DNA of 16,692 nt from an uncultured Collinsella sp. (GTDB taxonomy: Bacteria > Actinomycetota > Coriobacteriia > Coriobacteriales > Coriobacteriaceae), in the NCBI GenBank assembly GCA_902493615.1, contig CABUQK010000035.1, positions 1 to 16,692 of the forward strand. Direction: 5' to 3'. Below, piece by piece: positions 1-6,416 of this stretch. The notes under the pieces were generated by a model. The model searched no databases. It was not told where the DNA came from and saw only the letters and a program-made list of their open reading frames with translations. A program made the translations under genes and the position numbers. Each line of letters begins with the position of its first letter. Position 1 is the stretch's first letter.

Positions 1-422
1 TGCGGCAGGACGGCGCCCATGAGCGAGACGGCTTCGTCGGGCGACATGCCGGTGTTTTGTGCCAGGCGCGGGGCACAATCCTCAATCATTGCCTCCATGG
101 TGGTGTCATAGGTGTACTTGCCGTGGTCGTAGCACCACTTGCAGTAATGATCGGTCGCGGTGCCCGTGGCATCGGTGCCGCAGTCGTCGGGCGTGAGTAT
201 CATGCCGCAGCTCTGGCAATAGTGCTCAGGCATTTCGAGCAGGTGGGACAGCGGTTCTCCGGTTACGGCGGCGATGAGCTTCATCATGTCGATGCCCGGT
301 GTGACCTCGCCGCGCTCCCACCGGCTGATGGCCTGGCGTGTGACGAAGAGCTTAGCGGCAAGCTGCTCTTGGGTAAGGTGATGGGCGCGACGGACAGCAA
401 TGAGCTTTTCTGCAAAGGCCAT
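1..422 (-). CDS. XRE-family transcriptional regulator with C-terminal zinc ribbon (3' end beyond window)
   Basis: Reading the minus strand from the ATG at 422 gives 140 codons with no stop before the window edge, so the C-terminus is missing. Residues about 5-60 form a classical lambda-repressor-like helix-turn-helix: LTQEQLAAKL, then VTRQAISRWERG, the usual recognition-helix signature. This is followed by a small zinc-ribbon-like domain with two CxxC pairs (C69/C72 and C94/C97), as in the XRE plus putative zinc ribbon proteins common in Firmicutes and Coriobacteriia. An AAAGGAG ribosome site lies 6 bases upstream of the ATG, which fixes the start. It is divergent from trmO across a 134-base gap with promoters for both. 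The DNA target and signal cannot be told from the sequence; autoregulation through palindromes in the gap is an inference. Confidence 0.88.
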   Translation of the reverse strand, partial: MAFAEKLIAVRRAHHLTQEQLAAKLFVTRQAISRWERGEVTPGIDMMKLIAAVTGEPLSHLLEMPEHYCQSCGMILTPDDCGTDATGTATDHYCKWCYDHGKYTYDTTMEAMIEDCAPRLAQNTGMSPDEAVSLMGAVLP

Positions 423-452
423 AGCGGCTCCTTTCTGCTGGTTGATGGCTTA

Positions 453-481
453 AGCATACGCGGCGGCAGGCGCCCTTCCAA
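453..481 (-). promoter_or_regulatory. Candidate promoter of the XRE regulator
   Basis: On the minus strand TTGGAA (476-481) and TATGCT (453-458) are 17 bases apart, and the -10 lies about 30 bases upstream of the XRE start codon. A perfect 6-3-6 inverted repeat, GCAACC-GTT-GGTTGC (482-496), directly abuts the upstream side of the -35 and is a possible operator. Seen in sequence; function inferred. Confidence 0.5.
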
Positions 482-520
482 GCAACCGTTGGTTGCACGA
501 CGGGGGACCGCGGCGAAGAA

Positions 521-549
521 TTGCGCGCAACGCCTCCATGCCGTACAAT
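521..549 (+). promoter_or_regulatory. Candidate sigma-70-type promoter of trmO
   Basis: TTGCGC (521-526) and TACAAT (544-549) are separated by exactly 17 bases. The expected transcription start is about 555-557, which coincides with the ATG at 557 that begins the conserved protein, so the mRNA may be leaderless. The -35 is part of a perfect 10-bp palindrome TTGCGCGCAA (521-530). Confidence 0.6.
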
Positions 550-556
550 GACCGGC

Positions 557-1294
557 ATGGAACCTATCGCACGCATACATACCGACCTGCCGCAGAAGTT
601 CGGCATTCCGCGCAACAGCTTTTTGGCGCCCCATCTGCAGGGACGAATCTTTTTTGAGCCGGAATTTGCCTCCAATGCAGCGGTTGAGGGCCTGGACTCC
701 TTCTCTCACCTGTGGCTGCTGTGGCGCTTCGAAAACGGAACGCCCGGCGGCACGGCTAAGGATATTGCCGTCGACGCTAAAACGCAGGACAGGTCCGGCA
801 CCAACGCAAAATGGTCGAAAACCGTGCGCCCGCCGCGTCTGGGCGGAGCCGAACGTGTGGGAGTGTTTGCCACGCGCAGTCCGTTTCGCCCTAATCCCAT
901 CGGGCTCACCTGCGTCAAGCTTGATCGTGTCGAGCTCACCGACGATGGCCCCATCATCCATGTGTTGGGGGCCGACCTGCGCGACGGTACGCCCATCTAC
1001 GACATCAAGCCCTACATTCCGTTTGCGGACTGCCACCCGGATGCGACCGGAGGCTGGATCGAGGATGCTCCGTGGCAAGAGCTCGATGTTGAGTTTCCGC
1101 AAGCACTGCAGGATATGGTCCCGCCCGCAAAGCTCCTCGGCTTGGTCGAGGTCCTTCGCCAAGACCCGCGCCGCGCGGGCAGCAAGCACGAGCCACACCG
1201 CGTCTATCATCTGGCTTACGCCGGGCTCGACATATCGTTTACGGTCGATGAAACCCAGCTAACCGTAGTTGCCGTCAACGACGCGCAAGACTAA
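557..1294 (+). CDS. trmO: TrmO (TsaA/YaeB) tRNA (adenine(37)-N6)-methyltransferase
   Basis: The 245-residue product matches the TsaA/TrmO family in length (about 235 in E. coli) and motifs. The family signature is obvious as RSPFRPNPIGLTCVKL followed by DLRDGTPIYDIKPYIPFAD. An upstream FSHLWLLWRFE segment is also typical. Family knowledge: TrmO uses S-adenosylmethionine to methylate N6 of t6A37 in ANN-decoding tRNAs, giving m6t6A and improving decoding. The C-terminal third (KLLGLVEVLRQDPR.., then YHLAYAGLDISFTV) fits the DNA-binding-like C-terminal region of the family. An earlier TTG at 521 and ATG at 548 are in frame, but both lie inside the promoter, so 557 is preferred. No Shine-Dalgarno is visible before 557, consistent with leaderless translation. 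Single gene, no visible terminator. Confidence 0.9.
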   Translation: MEPIARIHTDLPQKFGIPRNSFLAPHLQGRIFFEPEFASNAAVEGLDSFSHLWLLWRFENGTPGGTAKDIAVDAKTQDRSGTNAKWSKTVRPPRLGGAERVGVFATRSPFRPNPIGLTCVKLDRVELTDDGPIIHVLGADLRDGTPIYDIKPYIPFADCHPDATGGWIEDAPWQELDVEFPQALQDMVPPAKLLGLVEVLRQDPRRAGSKHEPHRVYHLAYAGLDISFTVDETQLTVVAVNDAQD

Positions 1295-1360
1295 CCAGCC
1301 ATTCGTCCGCACCCGTCAAATTAAGCGCCAAACCCCGCGCCAAAACCGCCCACGCTGGTG

Positions 1361-1366
1361 GACAAT
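1361..1366 (+). promoter_or_regulatory. Possible -10 element upstream of the C-S lyase
   Basis: GACAAT followed by AA lies 40 bases before the start codon in the 112-base gap after trmO. No convincing -35 is seen at the correct distance. It resembles the TACAAT/GACAAT boxes before other plus-strand genes here. Weak evidence; read-through from trmO is equally possible. Confidence 0.3.
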
Positions 1367-1406
1367 AACGCCTACCAAAACAATCAACTTTGCACGGGAG
1401 TCCAGC

Positions 1407-2621
1407 ATGAAATACGACTTCACTTCAATCATCGACCGCCACGGCATGGACGCCATCGCCGTTGACTCTTGGGGTGAGATCCCCGGTATGGCCCCGAACG
1501 CACCCGACGAGGGCTTCGACCGCATTCCCATGTGGGTGGCCGACATGAACTTTGCCACGGTGCCCACGGTCCAGGAACACATCATTCAGCGCGCCCAGCA
1601 CCCCATGTTTGGCTATTTCAATCCGCGCTCCGAGTATTTCGACCGCATCATCGAATGGCAGAGCCGCCGCAATGGCGTCGAGGGCCTGCGCCCTGAACAT
1701 ATCGGTTACGAAAACGGCGTGCTGGGCGGTGTCGTGTCGACGCTGCGCGCGTATGTCCAGCCGGGCGATGCGGTGCTGGTCCACAGCCCCACCTACATCG
1801 GCTTTACCAAGTCCATTGAGGCCGCGGGCTATCGTATTGTCCATAGCCCGCTTAAGCTCGACGATCAGGGCGTGTGGCGCATGGACTTTGAGGACATGGA
1901 GTGCAAACTCGCCCAAAACCACATCCATGCCGCGGTGTTCTGCTCGCCGCACAATCCCTGCGGCCGCGTATGGGAGCGCGACGAAATCGAGCGCGCCATG
2001 GACATCTATCGCCAGCACGATTGCGTGGTGATTTCGGACGAGATTTGGTCCGATATCATCCTGCCGGGGCACAAGCACATCCCGACGCAGTCGGTGAGCG
2101 AGGATGCCCGCATGCGCACGGTTGCCCTCTATGCGCCGAGCAAGACGTTTAACCTGGCGGGCCTTGTCGGCAGCTACCACATTGTCTACAACGAGACGCT
2201 GCGTGACCGCATCTGCGCCGTGTCCAACAAGACCCACTACAACGAGATGAATGTCCTCTCCATGCATGCGCTTATCGGTGCCTACCAGCCGCAGGGCTAT
2301 GAGTGGGTGGACGAGCTCAATCAGGTGCTTGCCGGCAATATCGAGTACTTCTGCAATTACGTGGACGAGCATTTTGAGGGCGTGTCCTATTCACGTCCGC
2401 AGGGCACGTACATGGTGTTTCTGGACTGCACCGAGTGGTGTCGCGAGCATGGCCGCGATATTCAGTGGTTGCTCGATGAGGGGGCACGCGTGGGCGTGGG
2501 GTATCAGGACGGCCGCCCGTTCCACGGACCCTGCCACATTCGCGTGAATCTGGCGCTGCCGCTTTCGCGCGTAAAGGAAGCGTGCGACCGCCTGGACCGC
2601 TACGTTTTTAATGCACGGTAA
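1407..2621 (+). CDS. MalY/PatB-family pyridoxal-phosphate C-S lyase (cystathionine beta-lyase type aminotransferase)
   Basis: A 404-residue fold-type I PLP enzyme. The start MKYDFTSIIDRHG is set by GGGAG (1396-1400) six bases upstream; an in-frame extension to 1269 overlaps trmO and has no conservation signal. Hallmarks in order: MWVADMNF (MalY/PatB N-terminal substrate region), the glycine-rich GVLGGVVSTLRAYVQPGD segment, FCSPHNPCGRVW (PLP-ring contact), ISDEIWSDI with the pyridine-N aspartate, and APSKTFNLAGL with the Schiff-base lysine at K246. A C-terminal HIRVNLALP supplies the carboxylate-binding arginine. Family knowledge: these enzymes cleave C-S bonds of cystathionine, cystine or cysteine conjugates, releasing pyruvate, ammonia and a thiol; some (MalY) also moonlight as regulators. 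The exact substrate is unknown. No methionine-pathway neighbours are present, so a role in cysteine catabolism and H2S formation is only an inference. Confidence 0.9.
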   Translation: MKYDFTSIIDRHGMDAIAVDSWGEIPGMAPNAPDEGFDRIPMWVADMNFATVPTVQEHIIQRAQHPMFGYFNPRSEYFDRIIEWQSRRNGVEGLRPEHIGYENGVLGGVVSTLRAYVQPGDAVLVHSPTYIGFTKSIEAAGYRIVHSPLKLDDQGVWRMDFEDMECKLAQNHIHAAVFCSPHNPCGRVWERDEIERAMDIYRQHDCVVISDEIWSDIILPGHKHIPTQSVSEDARMRTVALYAPSKTFNLAGLVGSYHIVYNETLRDRICAVSNKTHYNEMNVLSMHALIGAYQPQGYEWVDELNQVLAGNIEYFCNYVDEHFEGVSYSRPQGTYMVFLDCTEWCREHGRDIQWLLDEGARVGVGYQDGRPFHGPCHIRVNLALPLSRVKEACDRLDRYVFNAR

Positions 2622-2636
2622 GTGAGCACTGCATGC

Positions 2637-2668
2637 GGGGCCTTCTGCCAAGTCGGCTGGAAGGCCCC
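2637..2668 (+). terminator. GC-rich hairpin after the C-S lyase
   Basis: GGGGCCTTC (2637-2645) pairs perfectly with GAAGGCCCC (2660-2668), and CCA/TGG inside the loop can extend it. It begins 15 bases after the stop. No T-tract follows, so it may be a weak or factor-assisted terminator. Confidence 0.5.
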
Positions 2669-2714
2669 ACATGGTAAAACGTCTGTAGCCATTGGGCACT
2701 CGTGTGGTTTTGTT

Positions 2715-2723
2715 TGCTATTAT
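2715..2723 (+). promoter_or_regulatory. Possible extended -10 promoter of the sensor operon
   Basis: TGCTATTAT matches the TGnTATAAT extended -10 consensus closely, in an AT-rich stretch (2707-2730) unlike the surroundings, 43 bases before the lipoprotein start. No good -35 is seen, as is usual for extended -10 promoters. Confidence 0.4.
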
Positions 2724-2765
2724 TTTTTACCATTTCAGTCTGTAAACAGGATCGTATGGAGCTCG

Positions 2766-3635
2766 ATGAAAAGGTCCCGTCGCTCGGTTGCCATTTCGTT
2801 GTTTGTTGCGCTTGCGGTAGCGTGCGCCTTTGTCGTAGCGATAGCCGGCTGTTCCGGGTCGAATAGCAGAGCCTCGACGTCTGCATTAGAAGGCCTGGAT
2901 GCCTCGCAGGCCAAAGACGACAACCTTAAGACGCTCAACGTCGGCAGCGACCTCTATCCACCGTTTGTGTATACCGACGAGTACGGCGATATCGTTGGCC
3001 TGGATGTCGAGATATTGACCGAGGCTTTGACTCGCATTGGTTACAAGCCAAAATACCAGCTGATCGACTGGGAAAAGAAGAAGGAGCTGCTGGCGAGCGG
3101 CGAACTCGATTGTGTCATGGGCAGCTTTAGTATGACGGGTCGCGAAAACGAGTATCGTTGGGCCGGTCCGTACCTTGCGAGCCGTCAGGTGGTCGCGGTC
3201 GATCCCCAGAGCGATATCTACACGCTTGCCGATCTTGAGGATAAGATCGTGGCGGTTCAGTCCACCACCAAGCCCGAGGGCATTTTGCTCAATCGCACAA
3301 ATGAAAACGTTCCGCAGATCAAGGAACTCTACTGCTTTTCGGACCGTTCGTGCCTGAACCCGGCGCTCGTCGAGGGCCTGGTCGACGCCATCGCCGCGCA
3401 TGAGTCTTTGCTGCTCACCTACGAAAAAGACTATGGCGTAACGTATCGAATTTTGGATGAGCCGCTGCTAGAGGTTGGTTTGGGCACCGCTTTCGATATC
3501 AACGATACGCGCGGCATCGACGTCAAGCTCACTCATGCCTACCAAGAAATGCTTGCCGATGGCACCATGGAACGCCTGGTGTCAAAGTACTTTGATGACC
3601 CTTCGCCATTTTTGAATGTGGAGGGTCTGTCATGA
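2766..3635 (+). CDS. Solute-binding lipoprotein (SBP_bac_3 type) paired with a hybrid histidine kinase
   Basis: A 289-residue secreted lipoprotein. The N-terminus is Lys/Arg-rich, followed by a hydrophobic stretch and the lipobox AIAGC, so the mature protein should be lipid-anchored at that cysteine. The SBP_bac_3 fold starts at LNVGSDLYPPFVY, with DIVGLDVEILTEAL, the ligand-contact region GSFSMTGRENEYRWAGPY, and a C-terminal MLADGTMERLVSKYF. Family knowledge: such proteins bind polar amino acids or related small ligands. No ABC permease or ATPase is nearby; instead the stop overlaps the kinase start (ATGA, 3632-3635), so translational coupling suggests it presents ligand to the kinase ectodomain rather than to a transporter. 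The ATG at 2766 is preceded closely by GGAG (2758-2761, 4-base spacing); the in-frame extension to 2622 would run through the AT-rich promoter and is rejected. The ligand is not predictable. Confidence 0.87.
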   Translation: MKRSRRSVAISLFVALAVACAFVVAIAGCSGSNSRASTSALEGLDASQAKDDNLKTLNVGSDLYPPFVYTDEYGDIVGLDVEILTEALTRIGYKPKYQLIDWEKKKELLASGELDCVMGSFSMTGRENEYRWAGPYLASRQVVAVDPQSDIYTLADLEDKIVAVQSTTKPEGILLNRTNENVPQIKELYCFSDRSCLNPALVEGLVDAIAAHESLLLTYEKDYGVTYRILDEPLLEVGLGTAFDINDTRGIDVKLTHAYQEMLADGTMERLVSKYFDDPSPFLNVEGLS

Positions 3636-5824
3636 TCGATGCACCCGACCACGCCGCTCAGGAGCGGGACAATCGTTCGGCAGGGGCATGGCTCCTTGTC
3701 GCTCTGCTGGGGGTAGCGCTCTCAGTTGCTGCCGGCATGATGAGCTACGGTTACATGACGGCCCAAGCCGAGCAGCGCTTTGCCGACGTTGTCGATTACG
3801 TGGCGACGCAGAGCCTTTCCTACGATGCATTCAACAGCGCCTATGCGACCAAAAACCTGATTCGCGTTATGGAGATTGCCGGAGAGGCTGCCCGCGATAT
3901 GGAGCGCGACGGTTCGGTGGATAGCGCCATGCTAGAGCAATACGCCGACCAGTTCAACGTGAGCGCGCTGATTGTGACGGATGCATCGGGCAATTTGGTG
4001 TCCGAGTCCTCGACGGGCGATGTGGACTACGGGTCGCTCGCTACGTATCTCAAAGAGTCACCCGTGCTGGAGGTGGCAACTCATCCGCTTAAGTCCTATA
4101 CCGCCCGCATCACGCTTGCGGATGATTCGGTCGCAGACATTGGCTGCGTGACTCGGCAGGATGGCGAGGGCATCGTTATCGCGGTAAGGCATCAGAGCGC
4201 GAAAGCGGTTGCAAGCAATACACTCAAACTGCAGAGCTTGCTTGATGGCTATGAAACCATCGATAGCGGCAATATCGTGATCGAAAGCGACGGCAAGGTC
4301 GTTGCGACCAATGCCGTTGAACCCACCGTATTGGGCGTGTTCGATCTGCCTGCGACGGATGTCTTTATTGTCGACGGTATTAAGGATCGATGCCTGCCCG
4401 GCAAAGTCCGACTGGTCAACGCCAGCGGCGAGTGGTATTTGGGCACATTTGGAAAAGCGCGCGGGTTCTATGTGTACACCTATGCCTCGGCGCAGCGCTA
4501 CTTTGAGGTCGCCGCGGCTGTTGCCGCCGGCGTGCTGGTGCTCTACGGCGGTGTTATAGCCGTTGTTGTGACGGTGCGTCGCCGCGCTGATCGTCGACGT
4601 TTGACGGACTTGCTGCAGCAGGAGCGCGACTATGGCGACAAGCTGGCAAAGGCGGCGCGTGAGGCCTCGTCTGCCAACTCGGCAAAGACAGAGTTTCTGC
4701 GTCGCATGAGCCACGATCTGCGCACGCCCATCAACGGCATTCGCGGCATGGTCGAGGTTGGCGATGCCAATGCGGACGATCTGCAAAAGCAGACTGAGTG
4801 CCGCTCAAAAATCTGGACGGCATCGGGACTGCTGCTCGACCTTGCCAACGAGGCCCTCGATATGAGTCGCCTGGAGAGCGGACAGGTCGACCTGAACCTC
4901 GTGCCCATAAATTTGGTGGCCCTCAACTGTGAAGTGCGCGATATTCTGGAGCGCCAGGCCGAGGAGCGTCTGGTGACAATTATCTGCGACCAGCAGACGC
5001 TTAATCATCCCTATGCGCGGGTGAGCGTGACGCACCTCAAGCGCTTGTTGCTCAATATTGCCGGTAATGCCGTCAAGTACAACCGCCAGGGCGGATATGT
5101 TCGCCTGGTGTGCCGCGAGGTGGAGCCAGCGGATGGCGTCCCCGTCTATGAATACACGATCGCCGACAACGGTATTGGCATGAGCGAGGAGTTCCAACAG
5201 CACCTCTACGAGCCGTTTTGCCGCGAGGAGCAGCAGGTGGAAGGCGCTTCATCGGGAACTGGCCTGGGCGCGCCTATCGCAAAACAGCTGGTGGAGCTTA
5301 TGGACGGAACCATGAGCTTTACGAGCGTCTTGGGGCAGGGGACGACGTTTACCATCCGCCTGCCGTTCGAGAAATGCAAGCGCTCCGAGATTCCTCAGGC
5401 AGTTCGCGCGGATGCGGGCGATGGCGATGCGCTCCAGGGCTTGCGCGTTTTGCTCGTAGAGGATAACGATCTGAATGCCGAGATCGCGCAGTTTACGCTC
5501 AGCCGTGCCGGTGCCGTCGTGACGCATGCTAAGGATGGCGAGTCTGCCGTTGAGGCGTTTGCCGCGAGCGCACCGCACGAGTACGACGTGGTGTTGATGG
5601 ACATCATGATGCCGGGCATCGATGGCCTTGAGGCCACGCGTCAGATTCGAGCGCTCGATCGCGAGGATGCCGCGACCACGCCGATTATCGCCGTGAGTGC
5701 CAATGCCTTTGCCGACGACCGCAGACTTTCGCGCGAGGCGGGCATGGACGCGCACCTGAGTAAACCCGTGAGCTCGCAGGAGCTCGTTGAGGCGCTTGCG
5801 CACATAGCCGCCGACGCTTCATAA
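3632..5824 (+). CDS. Membrane hybrid sensor histidine kinase with C-terminal receiver domain
   Basis: A 730-residue protein. One membrane helix at about 18-42, an extracytoplasmic sensor of roughly 245 residues, and a second helix at about 292-315 give a typical two-helix sensor; the sensor looks Cache-like in size and position (inference). A basic, probably coiled linker leads to HisKA with FLRRMSHDLRTPINGI, phospho-acceptor H361. The HATPase_c domain shows the N-box (LLNIAGNAVKYN, N479), G1 (DNGIGM, D512) and G2 (GTGLGAPI). The receiver at about 605-720 has E610/D611, phospho-acceptor D657 (LMDIMMPGIDG) and K711 (LSKP), so both phosphotransfer sites look intact. No HPt or DNA-binding domain follows, so phosphate must be relayed elsewhere or the receiver is regulatory. 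It overlaps the upstream lipoprotein by 4 bases. The kinase core and receiver closely resemble those of the minus-strand kinase at 6417-9254. Confidence 0.92.
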   Translation: MIDAPDHAAQERDNRSAGAWLLVALLGVALSVAAGMMSYGYMTAQAEQRFADVVDYVATQSLSYDAFNSAYATKNLIRVMEIAGEAARDMERDGSVDSAMLEQYADQFNVSALIVTDASGNLVSESSTGDVDYGSLATYLKESPVLEVATHPLKSYTARITLADDSVADIGCVTRQDGEGIVIAVRHQSAKAVASNTLKLQSLLDGYETIDSGNIVIESDGKVVATNAVEPTVLGVFDLPATDVFIVDGIKDRCLPGKVRLVNASGEWYLGTFGKARGFYVYTYASAQRYFEVAAAVAAGVLVLYGGVIAVVVTVRRRADRRRLTDLLQQERDYGDKLAKAAREASSANSAKTEFLRRMSHDLRTPINGIRGMVEVGDANADDLQKQTECRSKIWTASGLLLDLANEALDMSRLESGQVDLNLVPINLVALNCEVRDILERQAEERLVTIICDQQTLNHPYARVSVTHLKRLLLNIAGNAVKYNRQGGYVRLVCREVEPADGVPVYEYTIADNGIGMSEEFQQHLYEPFCREEQQVEGASSGTGLGAPIAKQLVELMDGTMSFTSVLGQGTTFTIRLPFEKCKRSEIPQAVRADAGDGDALQGLRVLLVEDNDLNAEIAQFTLSRAGAVVTHAKDGESAVEAFAASAPHEYDVVLMDIMMPGIDGLEATRQIRALDREDAATTPIIAVSANAFADDRRLSREAGMDAHLSKPVSSQELVEALAHIAADAS

Positions 5825-5826
5825 GC

Positions 5827-5866
5827 ATATGGCCCGGTTCCAAGGTGGGTTGGAACCGGGCCATAT
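5827..5866. terminator. Long perfect hairpin between convergent transcription units
   Basis: A 17-bp perfect inverted repeat (5827-5843 and 5850-5866) with a 6-base loop starts three bases after the kinase stop. The opposing split-barrel gene ends at 5895. There is no long T-run on either side, but its position between convergent genes and its strength make a bidirectional terminator the simplest reading. Confidence 0.75.
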
Positions 5867-5894
5867 TGCCATTTGTGACGCCTGTTCTTGAGGC

Positions 5895-6374
5895 TTACTT
5901 TTCTTGAATCTGCTTACCGCAAAGATGCTCAATCGAAATCTCGTAAAGCTGGACGCCCTTGATGTCTTTGGCGATTTCCTCTTCGACTTCTTCGGCAGAA
6001 GGGTAGTACTTAAGGGCGAGCTGGCGGACTTTGTCCTCGATAAACGCGGGGGTGTCATTCGCCAGGCGACAGCGGCCAAAGACCACGGTGCTCATAACGT
6101 AGGGAGCCCAGTCGCCGTCCTGGTACCACTCGTTGCCGTAAACGGCAAAGCAGACCTTGTCATCGCGCTTGAGTGCGTCGACCTTGTGGCCGGCCTTGGC
6201 GCCATGGAAATAAATCTTGTCGTGCTCGGCGTCAAAGAAGTAGTTGACGGGAATGGCGTACGGGTAGCCATCGTCGCCGTTGACGGCAAAGACGCCGCGC
6301 TTGCAGGTGGCGAGCAGTTTGCGCGCTTCCTCGTCGGTGATGGCGCGTTTCTTTCGACGTAAGGGCCTAAACAT
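5895..6374 (-). CDS. Pyridoxamine 5'-phosphate oxidase-like FMN-binding split-barrel protein (NimA-type)
   Basis: A 159-residue protein of the small split-barrel class. Recognisable features are an N-terminal helix (ITDEEARKLLATCKRGVFAV), the strand pair DDGYPYAIPVNYFFD, then KIYFHGAKAGHKVDAL, and a central FAVYGNE/STVVFGRCRL region; these are typical of PNPOx-like proteins related to NimA (5-nitroimidazole reductase). Family knowledge: members bind FMN, heme or F420 and reduce small molecules; true PNPOx activity is unlikely at this length. The start at 6374 has AAAGGAAG six bases upstream; the in-frame ATG at 6413 lacks a good site. The upstream minus-strand kinase ends only 42 bases away with no terminator between them, so the two are probably co-transcribed. 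The substrate is unknown. Confidence 0.83.
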   Translation of the reverse strand: MFRPLRRKKRAITDEEARKLLATCKRGVFAVNGDDGYPYAIPVNYFFDAEHDKIYFHGAKAGHKVDALKRDDKVCFAVYGNEWYQDGDWAPYVMSTVVFGRCRLANDTPAFIEDKVRQLALKYYPSAEEVEEEIAKDIKGVQLYEISIEHLCGKQIQEK

Positions 6375-6416
6375 CGTTGGCTTCCTTTCTGGTCGTGCGT
6401 GGTGGTTGAGCACAAA

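Noticed and set aside
284..1210. Long minus-strand reading frame opposite trmO
   Set aside because: Antisense shadow of a well recognised gene in GC-rich DNA; no family motifs.
1425..2372. Long minus-strand reading frame opposite the C-S lyase
   Set aside because: Antisense shadow; composition is typical of reversed codon use and no domain is recognisable.
2622..2765. N-terminal extension of the solute-binding lipoprotein
   Set aside because: It covers the post-lyase hairpin and the AT-rich promoter region, and the lipoprotein signal begins only at 2766.
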